Positions 1 through 8,265 of a stretch of 40,539 nt of DNA are shown here, in pieces (the first letter of the stretch is position 1; the number at the start of each line of letters is the position of its first letter). The stretch comes from Desulfuromonadales bacterium (GTDB lineage Bacteria; Desulfobacterota; Desulfuromonadia; Desulfuromonadales; JACZKF01). The notes under the pieces are model-generated. The model was not told the origin of the DNA and made no database searches. It worked only from the letters and a program-made list of their open reading frames with translations. Location of the stretch: NCBI GenBank assembly GCA_029289095.1, contig JARFUG010000026.1, positions 1 to 40,539 on the forward strand, given 5' to 3'. The position numbers and the translations under genes are program-made.

Positions 1-8
1 AAAAAGAA

Positions 9-37
9 GAAGGGGTGGAGCATCGCTCCACCCCTTC
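9..37 (-). terminator. Rho-independent terminator of the tRNA operon
   Basis: A 12-bp perfect stem (9-20 with 26-37) closes a 5-nt loop. Read on the minus strand it is followed by a T-rich tract (positions 8-1). It lies 26 bases past the 3' end of tRNA-Glu, so it should end the Arg-Gln-Glu tRNA transcript. Confidence 0.85.
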
Positions 38-62
38 GACCCTCCCTCGGGAGGGCATCGAA

Positions 63-137
63 TGGTGATCCCTACGGGACTCGAACCCGTGTCGCCGACG
101 TGAAAGGCCGGTGTCCTAACCGCTAGACGAAGGGACC
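63..137 (-). tRNA. tRNA-Glu (anticodon UUC)
   Basis: Full cloverleaf of 75 nt with encoded CCA (65-63). The acceptor stem 137-131 pairs with 73-67, with one G-U pair at its second position. The anticodon TTC is at 104-102 in a C-T-TTC-A-C loop, and the T-arm carries the usual GTTCGAGTC core. It is the last tRNA of a three-tRNA minus-strand operon. Confidence 0.96.
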
Positions 138-178
138 ATTCTATTGTTGTGAACGGATCATGCGATCCGGCGTTGACC

Positions 179-253
179 TGGCTGGGGTGCTAGGATTCGA
201 ACCTAGGAATGCTGGAGTCAGAGTCCAGTGCCTTACCGCTTGGCGACACCCCA
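179..253 (-). tRNA. tRNA-Gln (anticodon CUG)
   Basis: 75-nt cloverleaf with encoded CCA (181-179). The acceptor stem TGGGGTG (253-247) pairs perfectly with CACCCCA. The weak U1-A72 acceptor pair and the CTCTGAC anticodon loop are typical of tRNA-Gln, and the loop reads CTG. It is the middle member of the tRNA operon. Confidence 0.95.
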
Positions 254-322
254 AAAGAGGTGCATGTAATACCAAGGAAAATAATCAGAGTCAAGGGAAA
301 ATCTCGGGCGCCTTGAACGAAA

Positions 323-399
323 TGGCGGCCCCGGCGCGATTCGAACGCACGACCTACCGCTTAGGAGGCGGTTGCTCTATCCTGCTGAGCTACGGGGCC
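323..399 (-). tRNA. tRNA-Arg (anticodon CCU)
   Basis: 77-nt cloverleaf with encoded CCA (325-323) and a perfect acceptor stem GGCCCCG/CGGGGCC. The anticodon stem ACCGC/GCGGT closes the loop CTCCTAA, giving anticodon CCT. It is the first tRNA of the operon, a few bases after the predicted transcription start. Confidence 0.95.
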
Positions 400-412
400 C
401 CGAAAGTTCTCT

Positions 413-441
413 CTTATAATCTGAAATGCGGGACTTTGCAA
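413..441 (-). promoter_or_regulatory. Sigma-70 promoter of the tRNA operon
   Basis: On the minus strand: -35 TTGCAA (441-436), 17-nt spacer, -10 TATAAG (418-413). The start of tRNA-Arg is 14 bases past the -10 box, giving a very short leader as expected for a stable-RNA operon. Confidence 0.75.
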
Positions 442-457
442 GAAATAAAGCGTCCCG

Positions 458-973
458 TCAGAACTTCAGAAGACTGTAGACTTTTCCGTCGGGAAGCCTC
501 TTGCGCCCTTCGAGAAATTCGAGCTCCGTCATGAAGACGCATTCCACGACTTCGGCGCCAAGCTCCTGGACGAGATCGACCACCGCCGCCATGGTGCCGC
601 CCGTGGCGAGCAGGTCATCGACGACAAGGACGCGACTGCCGGGGGTGAAGGCATCTTCGTGAATCTCGAGGGTGTCGCTGCCGTATTCGAGATCGTACGT
701 CTTGCGGCGCGTCTTGTAAGGCAGTTTGCCCGCCTTGCGCACCAGCGTCACGCCGGTGCCGAGCCTGTAGGCCAGGGCAGAGCCGAGGATGAAACCTCGC
801 GCTTCGATACCGACGACCTGCTCAATGCCCTGACCGATGTAGCGGTGGGCGATGAGATCGACCATGCGGTGGAAGCTTTTGGCATCCGCAAGCAGGGTCG
901 TAATATCCTTGAACATGATCCCCTTCTTGGGGAAATCGGGAATGTCGCGGATGATGTTCTTGAGGTCTTCCAC
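458..973 (-). CDS. apt: Adenine phosphoribosyltransferase
   Basis: Converts adenine and PRPP to AMP in cytoplasmic purine salvage. The 171-residue product has the usual Apt length. It opens with the family N-terminus ([16 protein letters not shown]) and carries the PRPP-binding loop [14 protein letters not shown] at residues 115-128. I chose the GTG at 973 because GGAAGG lies upstream and no conserved sequence precedes it. The frame is open further upstream, but there it only reads rpoS out of frame. The gene starts 29 bases after the rpoS stop and is probably cotranscribed with it. No terminator of its own is evident before the tRNA promoter at 413-441. Confidence 0.95.
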   Translation of the reverse strand: MEDLKNIIRDIPDFPKKGIMFKDITTLLADAKSFHRMVDLIAHRYIGQGIEQVVGIEARGFILGSALAYRLGTGVTLVRKAGKLPYKTRRKTYDLEYGSDTLEIHEDAFTPGSRVLVVDDLLATGGTMAAVVDLVQELGAEVVECVFMTELEFLEGRKRLPDGKVYSLLKF

Positions 974-1002
974 GGGCCGTAATCCTTCCTTTGTCGACGA
1001 TG

Positions 1003-2010
1003 TCAACGAGAGGGCTTCTGGGAGCGTTCCTCTCTTAAATGCCGCAGTTGAGGATCTCTTTCTTCCATGATGATGCGAAGTTTCTCCAAGCTCTTGGCCT
1101 CGATCTGCCGGATCCGCTCGCGGGTGACCCCAAATCGCTGGCCGATAGTGTCCAGGGTCTGCGGCTCGCGATCTTCGAGCCCGAAACGCAGCGACAGGAT
1201 TTCCCGCTCGCTCTCGCTCAGAGACTCGAGCCACTCCTGCACCTGACTGAACTTGTCGAGATCTTCGATCAGGGAGGAGGGGTCGATGGATGTCGTGTCC
1301 TCGATGGTGTCGATCAGGCTGTAATCGTTGTTTTCGCCCATGGGATGTTCGATGGAGTACGTCTTCTTGACGAGCACCATGAGACGGCGGATATAGGCGG
1401 GTTCGACCCCCATCGCTTCGGCAACCTCCTTGACCTGGGGTTCGCGATTGACGCGGTGGACGAGCTCGCGGCTGATCTTGATGAACTTGTTGATGTCGTC
1501 TGAAACGTGGACCGGGAGCCGGATGGTTCGGCTCTGGTTGACGAGAGCCCGCTCGATCGACTGGCGGATCCACCAGGTGGCGTAGGTGGAAAAGCGACAC
1601 TCTTTGCTGAGCTTGAAGCGCTCGACAGCCTTGATCAGTCCCATGTTTCCTTCTTCGATCAGGTCGAGAAACGGAAGACCCCGGTTCATATACCGCTTGG
1701 CGATCTTCACCACCAGACGCAGATTCGATTCGATCATCCGGTCGCGGGCGGCCATGTCCCCCTGGGAGATGCGCCGCGCGAGCTCGCGCTCGTCTTCGGC
1801 GGTGAGAAGCGTCGTCTTCTGGATCTCCTTGAGGTAAAGCTTGATGGCATCGTCGGAGTGCGAGTCGTACTCGGCCTTGTGCTCCTCTTCCTCTTCCTCT
1901 TCCTCCGCCTCTTCCTCGCTCCCCTCTTCCGGCTCTTCCTCATCGAGGTCGAATTCGCGGCTGTCGGTTCCTTCGGTATCGATATCGTAGAAGTCGATCA
2001 TTTCGTCCAT
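1003..2010 (-). CDS. rpoS: RNA polymerase sigma factor RpoS (sigma-38 type)
   Basis: Alternative sigma factor of the sigma-70 family, expected to drive stationary-phase and stress genes. The 335-residue protein has region 1.2 at about 54-86, region 2 at about 90-160 (with [18 protein letters not shown]), region 3 at about 170-250 and a C-terminal region 4 helix-turn-helix ([17 protein letters not shown]). There is no region 1.1 or the large non-conserved insert of RpoD, and the gene sits beside nlpD as in many proteobacteria; both favour RpoS over RpoD. Residues 22-47 are an unusually acidic tract, almost all Glu/Asp. The start ATG has AAGGAA upstream. Confidence 0.93.
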   Translation of the reverse strand: MDEMIDFYDIDTEGTDSREFDLDEEEPEEGSEEEAEEEEEEEEHKAEYDSHSDDAIKLYLKEIQKTTLLTAEDERELARRISQGDMAARDRMIESNLRLVVKIAKRYMNRGLPFLDLIEEGNMGLIKAVERFKLSKECRFSTYATWWIRQSIERALVNQSRTIRLPVHVSDDINKFIKISRELVHRVNREPQVKEVAEAMGVEPAYIRRLMVLVKKTYSIEHPMGENNDYSLIDTIEDTTSIDPSSLIEDLDKFSQVQEWLESLSESEREILSLRFGLEDREPQTLDTIGQRFGVTRERIRQIEAKSLEKLRIIMEERDPQLRHLREERSQKPSR

Positions 2011-2051
2011 CGTGTGATTTCCTTTATGAATATCCGGTTATCGACGCAGAG

Positions 2052-2080
2052 AGTCTAAGAGATGACATTGCCTATGGCAA
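2052..2080 (-). promoter_or_regulatory. Candidate rpoS promoter
   Basis: Minus-strand -35 TTGCCA (2080-2075), 17-nt spacer, -10 TAGACT (2057-2052). The -35 overlaps the last codons of nlpD and forms one arm of a small palindrome, TTGCC-ATA-GGCAA (2080-2068). Transcription from the nlpD side could also reach rpoS. The call rests on sequence match only. Confidence 0.42.
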
Positions 2081-2821
2081 GTAAAAAATCGGATTCACAG
2101 CCGTCTTACCATGGCGGATTTCGAAGTGTATACGCGCTTCTCCGCCTCCGGGCGGCGTCCCCGAGAGGGCGATCCTCTGCCCCTTTGCGACACGGGCGCC
2201 GTTTTCGACCAGTATCTTTTCGTTGAATCCGTAGACCGTGAAAAAGGAGTCGTCATGCTTCAGAATGATGAGATTACCATATCCGCGGATGCCGTCGCCA
2301 CTGTAGGTGACCGTTCCGGCGGCTGCCGACAGAACCGGGGTTCCGACAGCCGCCGCGATCTCGATGCCTTTGCTCGTGCGAGGACCGGAGAGGGAGAATT
2401 CTCGGAGGATGCGCCCCCTGAGCGGCCAGTCGAACCTCCCCTTCTCGGCCATCGGTGCGGCCGAGGGGAGCGCTCGGGCGGGAGCCGGAGGTGCCGGAGC
2501 AACGGATGGCGGTGGGGCTTGGGTTCGCCTGGGAGGGGACGGCGAAGCGACGGAAGGGGTCTGTGATCTCTGTGGCGCAGCGCTCTGGAGAGGGGAGACG
2601 TTCCGGGGGGCTGTGGCGCCTGGAATATAGATGCGCTGGCCGACATCGATGCGGTTAGGATCGTTGATGCCGTTGACGCGTGCGATGTGCCTCTCGTCGA
2701 CCTCGTAGGTGCGCGCGATCCGGTAAAGGGTCTCTCCCTTCGACACGGTGTGATAGATCCCGGGAGATGGGGCGCACCCCCACAGCAGAAGGGCCGCCAG
2801 AACGAGAAGTCGAGCTGTCAT
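2072..2821 (-). CDS. nlpD: NlpD-like LysM/M23 lipoprotein, probably a non-catalytic amidase activator
   Basis: Envelope lipoprotein of 249 residues. A short signal peptide ends in the lipobox LLWGC (Cys16). A LysM peptidoglycan-binding domain follows at about 24-67. Then comes a Pro/Ala/Ser-rich linker (about 70-125) and a C-terminal M23/LytM domain. In the LytM domain the expected zinc ligands are missing: the usual HxGxD position reads SKGIEI and the usual H in the YGH motif is Phe (YGFNE), while the late HFEIR motif remains. In the EnvC/NlpD family, loss of these residues marks activators of AmiA/B/C-type amidases rather than peptidases. It lies directly upstream of rpoS, as in Enterobacteria. 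Confidence 0.88.
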   Translation of the reverse strand: MTARLLVLAALLLWGCAPSPGIYHTVSKGETLYRIARTYEVDERHIARVNGINDPNRIDVGQRIYIPGATAPRNVSPLQSAAPQRSQTPSVASPSPPRRTQAPPPSVAPAPPAPARALPSAAPMAEKGRFDWPLRGRILREFSLSGPRTSKGIEIAAAVGTPVLSAAAGTVTYSGDGIRGYGNLIILKHDDSFFTVYGFNEKILVENGARVAKGQRIALSGTPPGGGEARIHFEIRHGKTAVNPIFYLP

Positions 2822-2947
2822 GAAAACGCCTCACCTATCGGCAAGGGGTGAACGAAAGTATCTCATACCCTATCGGCTATAGGCATGGCCGTCAACGATT
2901 TCCGTACGGCGGCCTGCCCGGCAGGTCGATGCTCGAGGACGATCATC

Positions 2948-3541
2948 TCAGAAGGCGCTGCGCAGCACCAGGAAACCGCCGATGAGCAGAATCATGAAGA
3001 TGATGGTGAGGATGTTGAAATATTTTTCCAGGAACAGGCGAACCGGGGGGCCGAACCGGAAAAGGAGCCAGGCGATGAGGAAAAAACGCAGACTGCGGCT
3101 GACGATGGAAGCGAAAACGAAGACCGGAAAATTGATCTGGAAAACGCCCGCTCCGATGGTGATGACCTTGTAGGGGATAGGGGTGAATCCAGCAGTGAAG
3201 ACGGCCCAGAAGTCATAGGTGTCGAAGAGGTCCTGGACCCGGAGAAAGACCTCGGGGGTGAAACCAGGAACAAAGGCGTAGAAGAAATCGGAGACGAGTC
3301 CCCAGAGTCCGAAGCCGATTCCGTAACCGGCAATCCCACCCAAAACCGATCCGACGGAGGCGATCAGCGCAAAGCGAAAGGCGCCTGCCGGGGCCGAGAG
3401 GCACAAAGCGAGCAGGAGGACATCCGGAGGGATCGGGAAGAAGGACGATTCGGCAAAGGCGATGAGGAAAAGGACCGGGGCTCCGTAAGGCGTATGCGCC
3501 CAGTGCAGGACCCAGTCGTAGAGTTGGCGAACCCAGCGCAT
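2948..3541 (-). CDS. DedA/SNARE-associated family membrane protein (YqaA type)
   Basis: Inner-membrane protein of 197 residues with several hydrophobic segments. It carries the family signature around FAESSFFPIPPDVLLL and FTPIPYKVITIGAG, the re-entrant-loop motifs of the DedA/VTT superfamily, whose members are linked to lipid scrambling and membrane homeostasis. The ATG at 3541 follows an AGGGGGG ribosome site at the end of pcm and lies 4 bases from the pcm stop, so the two are probably translationally coupled. The frame stays open 21 codons further upstream inside pcm, but that stretch is not membrane-like. The exact substrate is unknown. Confidence 0.85.
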   Translation of the reverse strand: MRWVRQLYDWVLHWAHTPYGAPVLFLIAFAESSFFPIPPDVLLLALCLSAPAGAFRFALIASVGSVLGGIAGYGIGFGLWGLVSDFFYAFVPGFTPEVFLRVQDLFDTYDFWAVFTAGFTPIPYKVITIGAGVFQINFPVFVFASIVSRSLRFFLIAWLLFRFGPPVRLFLEKYFNILTIIFMILLIGGFLVLRSAF

Positions 3542-3545
3542 CGAT

Positions 3546-4196
3546 TTAGCCCCCCTGCGTCCAGCCGAAGCGCCCGACCAGAGGGACGAAGCGGCAATCG
3601 GCAAGCCGCTCCTGGCGGCATTCGTTCTGCGATGTCCGGGTAATGCGCATCAGGACCTGGCTGTCCTGCGGCCCGATGGGGATGACGAGATGCGCCCCGA
3701 CGCAAAGCTGCTCGACATACTTTGAAGGGATCGAAGGAGCGCCGGCAGTAACGATGATGCCGTCGAAGGGGGCCGCCTCTTCCCAGCCCAAGGTGCCGTC
3801 GGTGACCTTGATGTTAACGTTCGTGCAGCCGATCTGGTCGAGAATGCGCCGGGCGCGCCTGGCCAAAGACGGGAACCTCTCGATGGTAAAGACCCGCGAG
3901 ACGATGCGGGCGAGAACGGCCGCCTGGTATCCGGAACCGGTCCCGATTTCGAGAATCCTCTCGTGCCCCTTGAGCTCGAGCGCCGCGGTCATGAGCGCGA
4001 CGATGTAAGGCTGTGAAATGGTCTGCTTCTCACCGATGGGAAGCGGAGAATCGCCGTAGGCTCTCCCCTGAAGCGCTTCTTCGACGAAGAGGTGGCGCGG
4101 GATCTGGCGCATCGCCTCGAGAACACGCTCGTCCCGGATCCCCCTCCCCTGCAGCTCCCGTTCCACCATGCGACGGCGAGCGATGACATAGTCCAT
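3546..4196 (-). CDS. pcm: Protein-L-isoaspartate O-methyltransferase
   Basis: Repairs aged proteins by methylating L-isoaspartyl residues with S-adenosylmethionine. At 216 residues it has normal length. It shows the [15 protein letters not shown] substrate-side motif (from residue 59) and SAM motif [11 protein letters not shown] (82-90). A clear AAGGAAA ribosome site precedes the ATG. It starts 12 bases after surE, which is its usual partner in stationary-phase survival operons, and the same operon leads on to nlpD and rpoS. Confidence 0.96.
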   Translation of the reverse strand: MDYVIARRRMVERELQGRGIRDERVLEAMRQIPRHLFVEEALQGRAYGDSPLPIGEKQTISQPYIVALMTAALELKGHERILEIGTGSGYQAAVLARIVSRVFTIERFPSLARRARRILDQIGCTNVNIKVTDGTLGWEEAAPFDGIIVTAGAPSIPSKYVEQLCVGAHLVIPIGPQDSQVLMRITRTSQNECRQERLADCRFVPLVGRFGWTQGG

Positions 4197-4208
4197 GGAA
4201 GTTTTCCT

Positions 4209-4970
4209 TCAGGCCGGATCGCCGCCTTCCCCCTCGAGGTTCCATGCACGGAGGGTATCGAAAGAGCGGTAGTTGGTCAGATCGAGATGCAGCGGGGTGA
4301 CCGATATGAATCCATTATGAACGGCATGGAAATCGGTCCCGGGAGACTCTACGAAACCGAGCTCCCCAACGCCGATCCAGTAATATTTACGCCCCCTGGG
4401 ATCGACTTTCTCCACGACGACATCTCCGTAGCGCCTTTTCCCCTGGCGGGTGAGCCGCACGCCAAGGGGAGAGCTCTCAGGCACGTTGACATTGAGAAAG
4501 GTGTCGGGGGGCATCCCTTCAGCAGCGATCCTGCGTGCCAGAGCGAGGGCGTAATCGGCGGCCGGAGTGAACTGCTCGGGAAGAAAAGAGCGCGCCTCGA
4601 GAGAGACGGCGAAGGCGGGGACACCCATCAGCGTCGCCTCCATGGCGGCAGCGACCGTCCCCGAGTAGGTGATGTCGTCGCCGAGGTTTCCTCCGCGGTT
4701 GATTCCGGAAACGACGAGATCGGGGCGACGCTCGAGGAGGCCGTGAATACCAAGGTTTACGCAGTCGGTCGGGGTGCCGTCGACAGCGAAGACATCCTCC
4801 CGGATCTGCTCGGCTCGCAGGGGATGATGCAGAGTCAGGGAATGGCCGGCGGCGCTTCTTTCGCGGTCAGGCGCGACGATGACCACCCGCCCCAGAGACG
4901 CAAGGCTTTCAGCCAGGGCGACGATCCCCGGAGAGTGAACACCGTCATCATTGGTGACCAGAACCAGCAC
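4209..4970 (-). CDS. surE: 5'/3'-nucleotidase SurE (stationary-phase survival phosphatase)
   Basis: Metal-dependent nucleoside monophosphatase of 253 residues. The N-terminal metal site NDDG is at residues 7-10. Further family motifs are present: APDRERSAAGHSLTL, VDGTPTDCV, and SGINRGGNLGDDITYSGTV. The start is GTG with GGGAG just upstream. It heads the surE-pcm-yqaA-nlpD-rpoS group on the minus strand. It is separated from the translation cluster by the merR terminator at 5052-5075. Confidence 0.96.
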   Translation of the reverse strand: MLVLVTNDDGVHSPGIVALAESLASLGRVVIVAPDRERSAAGHSLTLHHPLRAEQIREDVFAVDGTPTDCVNLGIHGLLERRPDLVVSGINRGGNLGDDITYSGTVAAAMEATLMGVPAFAVSLEARSFLPEQFTPAADYALALARRIAAEGMPPDTFLNVNVPESSPLGVRLTRQGKRRYGDVVVEKVDPRGRKYYWIGVGELGFVESPGTDFHAVHNGFISVTPLHLDLTNYRSFDTLRAWNLEGEGGDPA

Positions 4971-5051
4971 GCCCGCTCCCTGAAAACCGTGAGAGCACCC
5001 TGCTTCTGCTTGCCTTCGAGGGGTCTACCTCACGGATTCATTTGAAAGTTA

Positions 5052-5075
5052 AAAAAGGCCGTTTCCGGCCTTTTT
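5052..5075 (-). terminator. Terminator after merR
   Basis: A 10-bp stem (5052-5061 with 5066-5075) has GGCCG/CGGCC at its core and A/T ends, so it can end transcription in either direction. It overlaps the TAA stop codon of the merR gene and should close the ihfA-merR transcript before surE. Confidence 0.85.
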
Positions 5076-5421
5076 AGTTCGATTCAAGGGAGAGACGCAG
5101 CCTTTGCAGATCGCGGCGCACCTCTTCCAGCAATCGGCGCTCCGGAGTCGGACAAAACGCAGCAGGAGATGGATCTGGCCCCTCCTGCAACTTCTTCCGC
5201 GCTCCGGAGATGGTGAAGCCCTGATTGTACAACAGGTCTTTCAGGCGAAGAACCAGCTCGATGTCCTTTCGACGGTACAATCGCTGCTGATTCCGGCTTT
5301 TGGCGGGGCGAAAGGGGGCGAATTCCGATTCCCAATAGCGAAGAACGTGAGGCTTGATCCCCGTCAACTCCGCCACTTCACCAATCTTGAAGTACAGCTT
5401 GTCGGGTATCTGCGGTGTCAT
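5074..5421 (-). CDS. MerR-family transcriptional regulator
   Basis: 115-residue DNA-binding protein with a MerR winged helix-turn-helix at the N-terminus. KIGEVAELTGIKPHVLRYWE (residues 12-31) is followed by the wing and QRLYRRKDIELVLRLKDLL. The C-terminal part (about 75-115) is short and coiled-coil-like, with no Cys or other visible metal or drug-binding site, so the signal it reads is unknown. It lies 27 bases after ihfA. A MerR gene directly after ihfA is a common arrangement in deltaproteobacteria. Confidence 0.88.
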   Translation of the reverse strand: MTPQIPDKLYFKIGEVAELTGIKPHVLRYWESEFAPFRPAKSRNQQRLYRRKDIELVLRLKDLLYNQGFTISGARKKLQEGPDPSPAAFCPTPERRLLEEVRRDLQRLRLSLESN

Positions 5422-5448
5422 CTCGCCCTTCGCAAAAGGGACTCAGGA

Positions 5449-5730
5449 TCAGTCCTGCCCGTTGATGGAGGCCTTGAGGACCTGACTCGGCTTGAATGTC
5501 AGAATCCTGCGTGACGAGATTTCGATCTCATCGCCCGTCTGCGGATTGCGGCCGCGGCGGGTCGCCTTTTCCTTGACGACGAAATTTCCGAAACCCGCGA
5601 TCTTGATCTTCTCACCTGATTCGAGTGTCGTCTTGATCAGGTCGAATACCAGCTCAACGATGTCGGCGGATTCCTTCTTGGAAAAGCCGGTTTTCAAGTA
5701 GACGTTCTCGATGAGGTCCGCCTTTGTCAT
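5449..5730 (-). CDS. ihfA: Integration host factor subunit alpha
   Basis: 93-residue HU/IHF-family DNA-bending protein. The N-terminus is MTKADLIENVYLKTGFSKKE. The DNA-intercalating arm carries the family loop RRGRNPQTGDEIEI. I chose the ATG at 5730 because GGAGGTGG lies just upstream and the homologues begin here; eight further upstream codons are open but not conserved. The position after pheT matches IHF-alpha in proteobacteria. IHF bends DNA as a heterodimer with IhfB, and beta is not encoded in this window. Confidence 0.93.
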   Translation of the reverse strand: MTKADLIENVYLKTGFSKKESADIVELVFDLIKTTLESGEKIKIAGFGNFVVKEKATRRGRNPQTGDEIEISSRRILTFKPSQVLKASINGQD

Positions 5731-5775
5731 ACCACCTCCATGTGTCGATAACACAGGTCCCTGAATTTACGGGTT

Positions 5776-5804
5776 TTTATAACACAGGCAATTTGCCTAG
5801 GCAA
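5776..5804 (-). promoter_or_regulatory. Promoter of ihfA-merR
   Basis: Minus-strand -35 TTGCCT (5804-5799), 17-nt spacer, -10 TATAAA (5781-5776). It lies just past the pheT stop. The -35 is the left half of a perfect 12-bp palindrome TTGCCTAGGCAA, which could serve as an operator. It gives ihfA a promoter independent of the pheST transcript. Confidence 0.68.
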
Positions 5805-5812
5805 TGCTTTTT

Positions 5813-8224
5813 TTATCGGATCTGCGCACCCGCCTCCCGGATGAGAGCCTGTACGATCCGCCCGTGCAGACGGTTGATCTCCTCGTCTGTCAGGGTGCGT
5901 TCAGAACTGCGATAGCGCACGCGAACCGCCAGGCTCTTCTTCCCTTCGGGAATTCCCGCCCCCTTGTAGAAGTCGAAAAGAACGACGTCTTCGACCTCCT
6001 TGCCCCGAGCCTTTTCGATGGCGGCAAAGACCTGCTCCGCGGGAACTTCGTCGTCGAGCAGGAACGCGCTGTCGCGATAGACATCCGGGAAGCGTGAGAG
6101 CGCCCTGAAGGTGGACGCATCGGCGCCGGAGGCGAAAGCGGCCTCGAGGTCGAGATCGAGCAGATAGAGCGGCTGATCGATATCGAAACGCTCGAGCACC
6201 TTGGGATGCACCTCGCCAACGGAACCGAGAACGACATCGCCCCGGAGGAGCCTGCTCGATTTGCCGGGATGCAGGAACGGTTCGATCTGTGAGGTCTCCC
6301 ATTTGACCCGGGTGATGCGCAGGTTCTCGAAAAGACTTTCGAGAACCCCCTTGATGTCGAAAAAGTCGACGGCCTCCTTCGCCTGGGTCCACCCTTCGGG
6401 CTCGCGACGGCCGCACATGACAGCGGTCAATCTCTGCTTTTCGCGGGGGAGCTCCTCTCCATCCTCTGGGGAAAAGACGGGGCGCAGCTCGAACAGACGC
6501 AGGTCGCGGCTGCGATAGGCGAGGTTGCGTGCTACATTTTCCAGCAGACTTGCAACGAGGGTGGTGCGCATGACCGACTGCTCTTCGGTCAGGGGATTGA
6601 GAACGCGTACGGTCCTGCGACGCGAGTCCTGCGGGGAGAGCCCGATGCGGTCCCACGCGCCGGAAGAGACGAATGAGTAGTTGATGACCTCGGAGAAGCC
6701 GCTCGAAGCCATGAAGTCGCGCACCCGACTGCTGAAGCGCTGGTGGTCGGGAGAGCGGTGGCAGATCGTACGACTGACCGGCATCGTCACCGGAATGCAG
6801 TCGTACCCGTTCAGTCGGGCGATCTCTTCGATCAAATCGATTTCACGCTCGAGGTCCTGGCGCCAGGACGGAACCGTCACCTGGACGATGTCGGGACGGG
6901 TTTCGGCTGGGACGGCTTCGAGGCCGATGGAACGAAGGAGGCGGATGATCTCCGTCTGTTCGACACTGAGGCCGAGAATCTCTTCGTTGCGTGAAGCCGA
7001 CAGGGTCAGTCGACGATCGGGCAGTGGCCTCGGGTAGGCGTCTATCCGCCCTTTCGCAACACGTCCTCCGGCCAACTCGACAATCAGGGAGGCCGCACGG
7101 TCGAGGGCGACGGGGACCATGTTGACATCGGCTCCTCGCTCGAAGCGGTGCGACGATTCGGTGTGAATGCCGAGGCGCTTGCTGGTGCGGCGGATGGCGG
7201 GAGGATGAAAATAGGCGCTTTCGAGAAGAATGTCGACCGTCTCTGCACCGATCTCCGAATTCTCTCCCCCCATGATCCCGGCCAGAGCGACCGCACCTTC
7301 ACCGTCGGCAATGATCAGATCGCCTGATTTTAGCGGACGCTGCTGGCTGTCGAGAGTGGTGAAGACCTCTCCTTCGGACGCGCGACGCACGACGATGCGA
7401 CCTTCTCGAAGCAGTGAGAAATCAAAGGCGTGAAGCGGGTGCCCCAGTTCCATGAGAACGAGATTGGTGACATCGACGACATTGCTGATGGAGCGCATGC
7501 CGACCGATTCGAGCCTGCGCACAAGCCAGTCGGGAGAGGGACCGATCCGGACCCCCCGGATGAGCCGTGCGGCGTAGCGGGGGCAGAGCTCGGGCTCTTC
7601 AATGGTAACCGATGTCAAAGCTTCTGCCGCCTCCCCTTCCTCCGTAACGGCATGGGGCGGAAGACGAACGGGTCTCCCCACCATGGCCCCGACTTCGCGG
7701 GCGACCCCGACGACGCTGAGGCAGTCGGCGCGATTGGGGGTGAGACCGAGCTCGAAACGCACGTCCTTGAGGCCGAGCGCTTCGAACACGGGAACCCCAA
7801 CGGTGAGCTGGGGAGGGAGAATCATGATTCCCGCCGACTCCTCGGCCAGGCCGAGTTCCTTCTCCGAGCAGAGCATCCCCATCGACTCGCGGCCGCGGAT
7901 CTTGCTCTTCTTGATCTTGAAATCGCCGGGCAGAACGGAGCCGACCTGGGCCAGCGCGACAAGATCCCCTGCCCTGTGGTTCGTGGCGCCGCAAACGACC
8001 TGAACGGTTTCGGCGCCATTATCAACCTTGCAGACGGTCAGGCGATCGGCCTCCGGGTGAGGTTCCACAGCGACCAGGCGTGCGACGACGACGCTGTCGA
8101 ACCCTTCACCGATCTTCTCCATGGAATCGACCTCGAGCCCGACCATGGTGAGGCGATGGGCGAGATCCTCCGGAGAAAGGTCGAAATCGACAAACTCCTT
8201 GAGCCAGTTGTATGTAACGATCAT
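5813..8224 (-). CDS. pheT: Phenylalanyl-tRNA synthetase beta subunit
   Basis: The 803-residue beta chain of the alpha2-beta2 enzyme that charges tRNA-Phe. From the N-terminus it has a tRNA-binding EMAP/OB domain (about 40-150), the B3/B4 editing region (about 200-400), B5, and a catalytic-like core. It ends in the ferredoxin-fold anticodon-binding domain (about 710-803, SRFPDVYRDSAFLLD through the RTLTDEEI region). The length is standard for proteobacteria. It follows pheS by 41 bases. Confidence 0.97.
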   Translation of the reverse strand: MIVTYNWLKEFVDFDLSPEDLAHRLTMVGLEVDSMEKIGEGFDSVVVARLVAVEPHPEADRLTVCKVDNGAETVQVVCGATNHRAGDLVALAQVGSVLPGDFKIKKSKIRGRESMGMLCSEKELGLAEESAGIMILPPQLTVGVPVFEALGLKDVRFELGLTPNRADCLSVVGVAREVGAMVGRPVRLPPHAVTEEGEAAEALTSVTIEEPELCPRYAARLIRGVRIGPSPDWLVRRLESVGMRSISNVVDVTNLVLMELGHPLHAFDFSLLREGRIVVRRASEGEVFTTLDSQQRPLKSGDLIIADGEGAVALAGIMGGENSEIGAETVDILLESAYFHPPAIRRTSKRLGIHTESSHRFERGADVNMVPVALDRAASLIVELAGGRVAKGRIDAYPRPLPDRRLTLSASRNEEILGLSVEQTEIIRLLRSIGLEAVPAETRPDIVQVTVPSWRQDLEREIDLIEEIARLNGYDCIPVTMPVSRTICHRSPDHQRFSSRVRDFMASSGFSEVINYSFVSSGAWDRIGLSPQDSRRRTVRVLNPLTEEQSVMRTTLVASLLENVARNLAYRSRDLRLFELRPVFSPEDGEELPREKQRLTAVMCGRREPEGWTQAKEAVDFFDIKGVLESLFENLRITRVKWETSQIEPFLHPGKSSRLLRGDVVLGSVGEVHPKVLERFDIDQPLYLLDLDLEAAFASGADASTFRALSRFPDVYRDSAFLLDDEVPAEQVFAAIEKARGKEVEDVVLFDFYKGAGIPEGKKSLAVRVRYRSSERTLTDEEINRLHGRIVQALIREAGAQIR

Positions 8225-8265
8225 CTCTTCAGGTTCCTTCTAGAAATCTGCAGGCAAACCCTTGA

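Noticed and set aside
974-1600. Long minus-strand open frame continuing upstream of apt
   Set aside because: It reads the rpoS region out of frame and has no family similarity. Apt homologues start at the GTG at 973, which has a ribosome site.
2885-3643. 252-codon plus-strand open frame rich in Glu, Asp and Arg
   Set aside because: Antisense of the YqaA membrane protein; hydrophobic codons read backwards give charged residues.
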